Program-made: the position numbers and the translations under genes | In this document: one piece after another, positions 1 to 5,252 of the stretch | Layout of the letters: each line of letters begins with the position of its first letter | Position numbering within the stretch: the stretch's first letter is position 1 | Notes under the pieces: generated by a model | Told to the model about the DNA's origin: nothing | Database searches by the model: none | What the model saw: the letters and a program-made list of their open reading frames with translations, nothing else | NCBI GenBank assembly: GCA_023417975.1 | Contig: JAEZDX010000094.1 | Coordinates: 1 to 5,252 of the forward strand | Length of the DNA: 5,252 nt | Reading direction: 5' to 3' | From: Bacillota bacterium | GTDB lineage: Bacteria; Bacillota; Clostridia; Clostridiales; Clostridiaceae

Positions 1-491
1 CCCTTATATTTAATATCGATGGTATACATGCTATTCGTTCTTTTACTTATAACGTCAACTTTATAATTATCTCTATAAATTACATCGTAGGTGTAGTATT
101 CATTGAACTTATCAAAATCGAACATCAGCCTTGGTTTATTATTCAGGAAGGAGTATATATAGCTGTAAAGCATAGCTCCGCTGCCGCCTGAGTCTATATA
201 TACCACTATGTCATCTACTCTATCGCCCGTAAAATCACCGAGAAAAAGGGTAGGATTATAGCCTGAACCTTCTTTTAGGGCGACCCTCGTATATCTTCCC
301 GTAGCACCATCCAGTACAACAAGATTGATATCTTCCACAAAGGGACTTTGGCTGTCATTTGGCTTATTACCCATCAGAAATACATTATCGATAATTCCGT
401 CCCCGGTTACATCACCTTGTTTAAAATCCAAAATAAGTCCACTGTAGCCGTCAAAGTAGATCGTTTGTCTTGGGCAAAAGTAATTATACAT
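1..491 (-). CDS. VCBS/FG-GAP-like repeat protein, 3' end cut by window edge
   Basis: This open frame runs leftward off the window: 163 complete codons are visible and no stop is reached. The start is ATG at 491-489, preceded five bases upstream by a strong GGAGGTT ribosome binding site (495-501 on the plus strand). Two Asp/Gly-rich loops of the VCBS/FG-GAP (integrin-alpha propeller) type are visible: DVTGDGIID at residues 27-35 and DFTGDRVDD at 86-94. Each is followed by a short hydrophobic strand (NVFLMG and DIVVYI), as in repeats where the loop binds calcium. A SGGSG turn lies at 101-105. The N-terminus (MYNYFCPRQTIYF) has no signal peptide or membrane segment, so the product is probably cytosolic or, in a sporulating host, spore-associated; the latter is inference. 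Related small VCBS-repeat proteins of unknown function are, from memory, common in Clostridia. It is transcribed divergently from the sigma factor gene. The fold assignment is fairly secure; the role is unknown. Confidence 0.82.
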   Translation of the reverse strand, partial: MYNYFCPRQTIYFDGYSGLILDFKQGDVTGDGIIDNVFLMGNKPNDSQSPFVEDINLVVLDGATGRYTRVALKEGSGYNPTLFLGDFTGDRVDDIVVYIDSGGSGAMLYSYIYSFLNNKPRLMFDFDKFNEYYTYDVIYRDNYKVDVISKRTNSMYTIDIKYK

Positions 492-522
492 AACAACCTC
501 CAATATGGTTTGCTGCTCTGAT

Positions 523-550
523 TATTATATGATGGGCTATAAGAGATGTT
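523..550 (-). promoter_or_regulatory. candidate promoter for the divergent VCBS-like gene
   Basis: Read on the minus strand, a CATATAATA block (531-523) contains a perfect TATAAT. It lies about 30 bases upstream of the start codon, leaving a short leader with the Shine-Dalgarno site. The region 17 bases upstream has no good TTGACA match, but an AACA lies 15 bases upstream (550-547). AC plus CATAnnnTA resembles the sporulation sigma-K consensus, although the spacing is about one base short. An alternative vegetative reading is TTGTAT, a 17-base gap, then TTATAG slightly further upstream. Which form is used cannot be decided from sequence. Confidence 0.35.
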
Positions 551-603
551 ACTTTCTATATACAATTGTTTTATTCAATTTTTATATTAAAATTTAAAGT
601 ATA

Positions 604-631
604 GGCAACCTTTTTAAAGGAGCATGTATCT
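604..631 (+). promoter_or_regulatory. candidate ECF-type promoter of the sigma factor unit
   Basis: GGCAACC followed by a T run (604-615) resembles the AAC-containing -35 element of ECF sigma promoters. About 16-17 bases after the AAC core comes TGTATCT (625-631), a possible -10. ECF sigma factors commonly drive their own genes, and no convincing vegetative TTGACA/TATAAT pair was found between here and the start at 745. If correct, the leader is about 105 nt. The -10 is not the clean CGTC/CGTA form, so this is a moderate call. Confidence 0.4.
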
Positions 632-649
632 TAAGTACAGAAAGATAAA

Positions 650-665
650 TCAAATTCGAATTTGA
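650..665 (+). repeat. perfect 16-bp palindrome in the sigma gene leader
   Basis: TCAAATTCGAATTTGA is identical to its reverse complement over all 16 bases. It lies just downstream of the proposed ECF promoter and about 80 bases before the sigma factor start. A dimeric repressor or activator could bind here, or the site could be chance in AT-rich DNA. It is too short and loop-less to be a good RNA hairpin. Confidence 0.5.
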
Positions 666-744
666 AAATAAACAAACCGCTTAATTCTACTTTAATATTA
701 AAAGTGGAATATTCAGTATTAATATAGTAAGCCGGGGTGAAAAT

Positions 745-1326
745 ATGGATGTTAAGTTAATGGAGGCATTAATCGGCAGGGTTATAGAGGGAGACGACGA
801 TGCTTTTGAGAGAATTTACAATATGTATGTGAATAAGGTATATAATACGGCTAAGATGATGACCGAGGATGAAAAAGCAGCTGAGGATATTCTACAAGAG
901 GTATTTATAATTATTTATAAGAAAATATACAAATTGAAGCATGCGGAAGCTTTTGAGTCATGGCTCTACAGAATCACCATCAATTGCTGCAATGACTATT
1001 TTAAAAAGCGAAAGAGAATTGTGGTCACTGAAAATGATAAACTGGCCGATATTATGGGAGCAGACACAAGTAAGGCGCCTGGAGAAGAATTAGTTAGTAA
1101 AGAGGCAAGTGATGAAGTATATAAAGCTGTAAATACACTGCCTCAAAAGCTCAGGGAATGCGTAATACTTTATTACTACAGCGAAATGAGTATTGCCCAG
1201 ATAGCAGAAGCTTTGGACTGTTCCGACGGAACGGTAAAATCAAATTTATTCAAAGCCAGAAAAGCGTTAAAGAAGAAGCTGAATATAGAGGTTGATTGTG
1301 AGGTGAAAACTTATGGATATAGATAG
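745..1326 (+). CDS. ECF-family RNA polymerase sigma-70 factor
   Basis: This protein directs RNA polymerase to a specific promoter set in response to an envelope or external signal. At 193 residues it has the normal size of an ECF sigma factor, with only regions 2 and 4. Region 2 spans about residues 20-91: DAFERIYNMY, then AAEDILQEVF (45-54, the core-binding helix), then ESWLYRITINCCNDYFKKRKR (71-91, -10 recognition). A linker follows (92-120). Region 4 is at about 125-179, with LPQKLRECVILYYYSEMS leading into the helix-turn-helix IAQIAEALDCSDGTVKSNLFKARKAL, which reads the -35 element. The ATG follows a GGGGTGA ribosome binding site (734-740). The gene's last 14 bases overlap the start of the downstream membrane protein gene, the usual sigma/anti-sigma arrangement. 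Probably autoregulated through the candidate promoter at 604-631. The ECF family is certain; subgroup and regulon are unknown. Confidence 0.96.
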   Translation: MDVKLMEALIGRVIEGDDDAFERIYNMYVNKVYNTAKMMTEDEKAAEDILQEVFIIIYKKIYKLKHAEAFESWLYRITINCCNDYFKKRKRIVVTENDKLADIMGADTSKAPGEELVSKEASDEVYKAVNTLPQKLRECVILYYYSEMSIAQIAEALDCSDGTVKSNLFKARKALKKKLNIEVDCEVKTYGYR

Positions 1327-2896
1327 AATTTTAGAAAATTGGGGAGAGCAGCATAATGCATCTGAGGAAATACCTGCGGGTATAAAGGAAAAGTGCTGGA
1401 ATAATATAAAAACTCAAGCGAAGAGAAGCTGGTATGAAAGGGCATTTACAAAGCTTACTCACTTTAACAGCAGATATCATATGAAGCTTGCGGCTGCACT
1501 TACCTTTGCTATAGTATTGGTACTTTATTCCCCGGTATTGTTTAAAAATACAACCAACTTTGTGCAGAATTCGTCTTTTTTTAATAGAATTAAAAATAGG
1601 TCCAATAATGAGATAGTAGATGACAGACCTGAATATAAGGCAGATGCCAATTATTTAAAGGCATTGGATAAGGTGAAGGCGTTGGCTCGGGAAAAATACA
1701 ATAAGTTTTCAATATATTCAAGCGGAGAGGCTGTAATTTATAATTCAAAGCCTGTGTATACATTTATAATATATGAAGAGCTTGGAGACTCAACGCAAAA
1801 TCCTGGAAAGACTATAGTCAATATAGAGTCAGACAGTCTAAAGATCAGTGACGAAAATCAAATAGGAGACTATGATGAATCGTTTTACTCAAATAAGGAG
1901 GACTTTTCACCGAGTAAGGATGCTAAAGAACTCAACAAATGGAGAATAGCTGTGTTAATCAATGCGGCAGATAAACTGAACTATAAAACTATAGCTGAAG
2001 CTTTAAAAAACATTAAATATGATAAACTTCCATGGGATACTAGAGGAAATAAGGAGCTTGTAAAGGGAAGCAGCTTTTATTGTCAGTCTAAACTTAATAT
2101 ATATTATAACTATGACCAAAGCTCAGGGAAGCTATATAAGTATGACATGAATACAAAAGAGAAAAAGGTCATATATGATTATAATACGGATAAATTTAAT
2201 ATTCTTAATGTTGAGAGGAAGGAAGATCTTGACGGTGACGGCAAGGCGGATGAAATTAGATTCAATATTCTCAATGGCGTCCTAAGCATAAACGGCCAAT
2301 GCATCAACACCATAGCTGGTGAAGGGTTATTGGACTTTGATGTTGTAGATTTGGACAAAAGCGACGGACACAAAGAAATATATTTAAAATATTCAGGTTA
2401 TGATGTAATGAATACAAATGTGTTTTTCAACTATGACAATGGAGCCATTAATGCTGTGGGTTATGTTCAATATGGCGATCCTGTCATTGATGGAAGCGGA
2501 AAAGTAGTTTTCAAAAATGTAGTATCTCAATTCTTCGAAACAAGCGTTGTAGATAAAGATTATAATTATTACAAGGATAATGTTTTAAGAATTCAGAAGA
2601 AGGAGCTTTATAAATTGGGAGATATCACAAGCGATAACAATGAAGCTGACAGTTATCAAACTGTTAAGCAAAAGAAGGAGCTAAATATATACAAGGAAAA
2701 GGGCTCTAAGGAAATATCAGCAGTGCTTAAAGTTGGTGAAAGAGTGAAGCTTATCGGCTCTGATTTAGAAAACTGGGTGCTGGTGGAGAATTCAAAAGGT
2801 GTGAGAGGCTGGTTCCAAGTGGAAGATAGCACAATGGTTAAAGAGCTGAAGCTGCCATCTTACGATGTGTTTGACGGTTTGAATTTTGCAGGATAG
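1313..2896 (+). CDS. putative anti-sigma/sensor membrane protein with VCBS-like and SH3b domains
   Basis: This 527-residue protein has a basic cytoplasmic segment of about 57 residues, one membrane helix at about 59-77 (LAAALTFAIVLVLYSPVLF) and a long region expected outside the cell. There is no HxxxCxxC zinc anti-sigma motif in the N-terminus, so any sigma binding would be by another fold. Residues about 260-300 look like beta-strands (KLYKYDMNTKEKKVIYDY). Two VCBS/FG-GAP-like repeats follow: DLDGDGKADEI at 305-315 and VDLDKSDGHKEIYL at about 345-358, the first with calcium-loop spacing. Residues about 450-506 resemble a bacterial SH3 domain (KELNIYKEKG, VGERVKLIG, NWVLVENSKG and VRGWFQVED around W500), a fold that often binds peptidoglycan. 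The start ATG follows GAGGTG (1300-1305) and overlaps the sigma gene by 14 nt in another frame, suggesting translational coupling. The anti-sigma role is inferred from position and topology; a plain envelope sensor or wall-binding protein is the alternative. Confidence 0.78.
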   Translation: MDIDRILENWGEQHNASEEIPAGIKEKCWNNIKTQAKRSWYERAFTKLTHFNSRYHMKLAAALTFAIVLVLYSPVLFKNTTNFVQNSSFFNRIKNRSNNEIVDDRPEYKADANYLKALDKVKALAREKYNKFSIYSSGEAVIYNSKPVYTFIIYEELGDSTQNPGKTIVNIESDSLKISDENQIGDYDESFYSNKEDFSPSKDAKELNKWRIAVLINAADKLNYKTIAEALKNIKYDKLPWDTRGNKELVKGSSFYCQSKLNIYYNYDQSSGKLYKYDMNTKEKKVIYDYNTDKFNILNVERKEDLDGDGKADEIRFNILNGVLSINGQCINTIAGEGLLDFDVVDLDKSDGHKEIYLKYSGYDVMNTNVFFNYDNGAINAVGYVQYGDPVIDGSGKVVFKNVVSQFFETSVVDKDYNYYKDNVLRIQKKELYKLGDITSDNNEADSYQTVKQKKELNIYKEKGSKEISAVLKVGERVKLIGSDLENWVLVENSKGVRGWFQVEDSTMVKELKLPSYDVFDGLNFAG

Positions 2897-2923
2897 AGTT
2901 CAAAACAATAATCAAGAATAGTG

Positions 2924-2970
2924 AAAAAACCGCAGTAATGCCAATACAATAGGCACTATTGCGGTTTTTT
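2924..2970 (+). terminator. Rho-independent terminator of the sigma/anti-sigma unit
   Basis: The left arm CCGCAGTAATGCC (2930-2942) pairs with the right arm GGCACTATTGCGG (2952-2964) around a nine-base loop, with one A-C mismatch and one G-U pair. Six A's before the stem match six T's after it (2965-2970), giving the U tract. It begins 28 bases after the stop codon at 2894-2896. The flanking A and T tracts make it bidirectional in principle, but no gene converges from the right. It separates the sigma unit from the ABC operon. Confidence 0.93.
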
Positions 2971-2982
2971 ATTGCTGCAAGC

Positions 2983-3011
2983 TTGACATTTTTAATAGCT
3001 GTCACTATAAT
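2983..3011 (+). promoter_or_regulatory. full-consensus sigma-A promoter of the ABC operon
   Basis: TTGACA (2983-2988) and TATAAT (3006-3011) match the vegetative consensus at all twelve positions, with the optimal 17-base spacer. Transcription should start near A3018, giving a leader of about 65 nt before the ATG at 3084. Such a strong promoter would be nearly constitutive unless repressed, which fits the inverted repeat just downstream. Confidence 0.92.
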
Positions 3012-3034
3012 ACCTCTACCTTAAGACCAGCAGC

Positions 3035-3064
3035 AATTTGATTAACTAAATAGTTAATCAAATT
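3035..3064 (+). promoter_or_regulatory. 30-bp inverted repeat, probable repressor operator
   Basis: AATTTGATTAACTA (3035-3048) is the exact reverse complement of TAGTTAATCAAATT (3051-3064), with only AA between them. The element lies about 17 bases after the predicted transcription start and ends nine bases before the AAGGAG ribosome binding site. This is where a dimeric repressor, for example of the TetR or MarR type, would block elongation. The same sequence in RNA could fold into an AT-rich stem next to the ribosome binding site, so a post-transcriptional effect is possible. No candidate regulator gene is encoded in the window. Confidence 0.75.
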
Positions 3065-3083
3065 AAATGAAAGGAGAGAGAAT

Positions 3084-3896
3084 ATGCAAATCAAAACCCT
3101 TAAGGCTACTTTTAAAAGGAATTTTATAATCCAAATACGGGCGTACACTAAAGACTTTTTCATTGGACACCTATTTTCAGGAATTCTAACAGCTCTTTCG
3201 GCCTATTTTATGTATCATTTAATGTTTAAAGGAAATGTGAAAGCCTCCTTTGCAGATTATGCCGGCACCGGTGATTATATGAGCTATGTTATTGTGGGGA
3301 GTGTTACTTATCTGTTGGCGGTAAGAACCTGCCTTAATGTAAGCAGAAGCTTGATAACCGAACTTAGAGAGGGCACTCTGGACAGCTTAATGATAGCACC
3401 CTTCAGCCGAGTTCAATATTTTCTAGGTAATATGCTTCAACAGACTATAACTGCTGTAGGGGAAATGTTTATAACGTTGCTTGTATGCGTGCCTTTTGGA
3501 GTTAGCTTCTCCAAGATAAATTTTGTAGCCACCTTCATAGCTTTCATACTTTCTTTGTTATCATACTTTTCGGTATCAATGATACTTGCAACAATCATGC
3601 TTTATACGAGGGATACATATATCTCACAAAACACCCTGTTTTCTTTAATGTTTCTTTTATGCGGAGTAACGTTTCCGGTTCAGTATCTTCCGCAATACCT
3701 GCAGTGGATATCAAAAGTTATTCCCATTACTTACTCCTTTGATATTATAAGAAATAGCTCACTGCGAGGACTTGGCATAATGGAACAGCTGCAAAGCTTT
3801 GCCATTATATTAGTTGTAAGTCTCGTGTATTGCTTTATCGGTTTTAAGCTTTTAAAGAAGGTAGAAATCATTGCACTTGAAAAAACGTTTGGTTAA
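3084..3896 (+). CDS. ABC-2 type transporter permease (first subunit)
   Basis: This 270-residue integral membrane protein forms part of the export channel of an ABC-2 type exporter. About six hydrophobic segments are visible, near residues 27-48, 66-87, 112-137, 146-170, 180-200 and 238-258. The family hallmark LREGTLDSLMIAP (94-106) follows the second segment, and the PVQYLPQYLQWISKVIPITY stretch before the last helix is also typical. The ATG at 3084 follows AAGGAG (3071-3076) with seven bases between. It is the first gene of the operon, 12 bases ahead of the ATPase, and is transcribed from the consensus promoter at 2983-3011. The substrate cannot be deduced; members of this class export drugs, antibiotics, lipids or polysaccharides. 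It probably pairs with the second permease that starts at 4886. Confidence 0.93.
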   Translation: MQIKTLKATFKRNFIIQIRAYTKDFFIGHLFSGILTALSAYFMYHLMFKGNVKASFADYAGTGDYMSYVIVGSVTYLLAVRTCLNVSRSLITELREGTLDSLMIAPFSRVQYFLGNMLQQTITAVGEMFITLLVCVPFGVSFSKINFVATFIAFILSLLSYFSVSMILATIMLYTRDTYISQNTLFSLMFLLCGVTFPVQYLPQYLQWISKVIPITYSFDIIRNSSLRGLGIMEQLQSFAIILVVSLVYCFIGFKLLKKVEIIALEKTFG

Positions 3897-3908
3897 TGGA
3901 GGGATAGT

Positions 3909-4883
3909 ATGATAATTATCAATAATTTAAAAAAGACTTATGATACAAGGATCAGAAAAGGATTTTTGAAATATGACAGGCATTTTGTTGAGGCAGTAAG
4001 GGGTATAGACCTTGAGATAAGAGAGGGGCAAATAGTGGGTCTCCTTGGAATTAACGGTGCAGGTAAGACTACTACTATAAAAATGCTTTCAACGCTGCTG
4101 CTGCCTAGCTCAGGTACTATTACCGTAGATGGCGTTGATGCAGTTAAGGCACCCTCAGCAGTTAAGAAAAGAATTAATATGGTTGCCGGAGGAGAAAGAA
4201 TGATCTATTGGAGGCTTACCGGCAGAGAGAACCTGTGGTATTTCGGGCAGCTTTATAATATTGAAGACAGAGAACTTAATAACAGGATTGATAATCTTCT
4301 AAATATTGTAGGCTTAAGCGAAAAAGGCGATATACCTGTTGAAAGATATTCAAAGGGAATGAAACAGAGACTTCAAATAGCAAGAGGACTTATAAATAAT
4401 CCGAATTACATTTTTATGGACGAACCTACCTTGGGATTGGATGCAGTTATAGCAAAGGAGCTGAGAAGCCACATTAAGAGAATCGCCTACAATGAAGGGA
4501 AATCCATATTGCTTACCTCGCATTATCTTCAAGAAGTGGAGGAGCTGTGTGAGTATATCTACATCATGAATGAAGGGAAGATAATAGCAAAAGGCAGTCC
4601 AAAGGAGCTTTCACAGCTTGCTTGGGAGGAAAAGGTGCTTTGTATTGAACTAAATAATTTAAATAGTAAGCTTCATAATGATATAACTAATATTTGCAGC
4701 AACCTTAAAAACTGCACTATGGAGCTTGATGAGAAAAATAACATGTATGTGATCAAATCACCTGTGGATTTGACTATGCAAATATCAAAAGTACTATTGT
4801 CCCATGACATGCCTATAAAAAACTTTTATACAAAGGAACCCGGCTTGGAAGATGCCATTCTAAAACTTTCAAGGGGGGCTTAA
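3909..4883 (+). CDS. ABC transporter ATP-binding protein (ABC-2 exporter, DrrA-like)
   Basis: This 324-residue cytoplasmic ATPase powers the exporter formed with the flanking permeases. Walker A is GINGAGKT at 47-54 (K53). The signature is degenerate, YSKGMKQRL at 147-155, in place of LSGGQ. Walker B is YIFMDEPT at 167-174, with catalytic E172. The D-loop is GLDA (176-179) and the switch histidine is H205 in LLTSHYLQEVEEL. The Q-loop region reads NMVAGGERMIYWRLTGRENL (90-109), with no glutamine at the usual place. About 20 residues (DTRIRKGFLKYDRHFVEA) precede the first core strand, a feature of this subfamily. Residues after about 236 form a C-terminal extension, as in DrrA-like proteins. 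The start follows GGAGGG (3898-3903), and the gene ends two bases before the second permease. The family is certain; the substrate is unknown. Confidence 0.96.
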   Translation: MIIINNLKKTYDTRIRKGFLKYDRHFVEAVRGIDLEIREGQIVGLLGINGAGKTTTIKMLSTLLLPSSGTITVDGVDAVKAPSAVKKRINMVAGGERMIYWRLTGRENLWYFGQLYNIEDRELNNRIDNLLNIVGLSEKGDIPVERYSKGMKQRLQIARGLINNPNYIFMDEPTLGLDAVIAKELRSHIKRIAYNEGKSILLTSHYLQEVEELCEYIYIMNEGKIIAKGSPKELSQLAWEEKVLCIELNNLNSKLHNDITNICSNLKNCTMELDEKNNMYVIKSPVDLTMQISKVLLSHDMPIKNFYTKEPGLEDAILKLSRGA

Positions 4884-4885
4884 TA

Positions 4886-5252
4886 ATGAATTACTTTTTC
4901 AAAGTATTGAAGGCTGAGATGAGAAAGCAGCACAAAAATTATTTTCACAGTAAAATAATATATGTATCTTTATTTTTATGGCCGGTTCTAACTTTCATAT
5001 CTGCTTATTACAATTTTAAGCCCTTTGATTTAAATAACATCAGCATTGACTATTTAAATGAAGGTAATCTTATAGTTTTTGTGCTCATAGGTTATACTTG
5101 TTTATTGTTTTTTCACTCATTAATTCAATCTGCTTGGAGATTTTCATTTGAGCGTATTTCCGGAACCTTGGAACTAATATATCTGTCACCGGGAAACAGG
5201 CTTTCATTTATTATGGGTAATGCAGCAACTTCATTGCTTGAGGGAGTATGGT
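4886..5252 (+). CDS. ABC-2 type transporter permease (second subunit), 3' end cut by window
   Basis: The frame is open from ATG 4886 to the window end, with 122 complete codons. An AGGGGGG ribosome binding site lies inside the end of the ATPase gene (4872-4878), and the start is two bases after its stop codon, so the two are probably coupled. The N-terminus is basic (LKAEMRKQHKNYFHSK), then hydrophobic segments are seen near residues 24-42 and 62-82. The stretch ERISGTLELIYLSP (89-102) matches the REGTLDSLMIAP hallmark of the first permease, at the same place after the second membrane segment. The two proteins are otherwise dissimilar, which suggests a heterodimeric channel rather than a recent duplication. 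The length beyond residue 122 is not visible. Confidence 0.9.
   Translation, partial: MNYFFKVLKAEMRKQHKNYFHSKIIYVSLFLWPVLTFISAYYNFKPFDLNNISIDYLNEGNLIVFVLIGYTCLLFFHSLIQSAWRFSFERISGTLELIYLSPGNRLSFIMGNAATSLLEGVW

Noticed and set aside
662..686. TTGAAA with TTAATT as a vegetative promoter for the sigma gene
   Set aside because: The spacing is only 13 bases and the -10 is poor; no better vegetative pair was seen in this region.
691..702. TTTAATATTAAA, a perfect 12-bp palindrome near the sigma gene start
   Set aside because: It consists only of A and T in a very AT-rich stretch, where such palindromes arise easily by chance.
1313..1490. Zinc-type anti-sigma domain at the N-terminus of the membrane protein
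   Set aside because: Only isolated His and Cys residues (H14, C28) are present; the HxxxCxxC arrangement is absent.
2179..2373. Minus-strand open frame of 64 codons inside the membrane protein gene
   Set aside because: It is antisense to a well-supported coding region, is Ser/Pro/Leu-rich as expected of an out-of-frame reading, and has no recognisable domain.
2971..3037. ATTGCTGC and GCAGCAAT, an 8-bp inverted repeat flanking the ABC promoter
   Set aside because: The arms are short and about 50 bases apart, the left arm is outside the transcript, and a chance match of this size is plausible.
4350..4532. Minus-strand open frame of 60 codons inside the ATPase gene
   Set aside because: It lies opposite the conserved signature-to-H-loop part of the ATPase and has no domain, so it is a shadow frame.

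Overview
The window is AT-rich, with short Shine-Dalgarno-led genes, frequent AGA and ATA codons, an A-tract/T-tract hairpin terminator and a full-consensus sigma-A promoter. This points to a low-GC Firmicute, most likely a Clostridia member, possibly Clostridium or a relative. No ribosomal or other strong phylogenetic marker is present, so this rests on composition and gene style.

Layout: (i) 1-491, minus strand: 5' part of a cytosolic protein with two Asp/Gly-rich VCBS/FG-GAP-like loops, cut by the window edge. (ii) 492-744: divergent intergenic region with a candidate minus-strand promoter, a candidate ECF-type promoter reading rightward, and a perfect 16-bp palindrome. (iii) 745-2896: a two-gene unit encoding an ECF sigma factor and, overlapping it by 14 nt, a single-pass membrane protein with a short cytoplasmic N-terminus and a large outside region carrying VCBS-like loops and a C-terminal SH3b-like domain. 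The second protein is most simply read as the cognate anti-sigma/sensor. (iv) 2897-3083: an intrinsic terminator, a perfect TTGACA-17-TATAAT promoter, and a 30-bp inverted repeat between that promoter and the next ribosome binding site. (v) 3084-5252: an ABC-2 exporter operon of permease, ATPase and second permease, the last cut by the window end.

The first half looks like an envelope-sensing module: the sigma factor would be held by the membrane protein until its outside domain meets a signal, and the sigma factor may drive its own promoter. The divergent cytosolic gene shares the Asp-loop style of the sensor ectodomain, so a functional link is possible but unproven. The second half is an independent, probably repressor-controlled efflux or export system; its regulator is not in the window. 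Substrates and signals cannot be read from the sequence. The most distinctive element is the sigma factor paired with a non-zinc, VCBS-plus-SH3b membrane partner.
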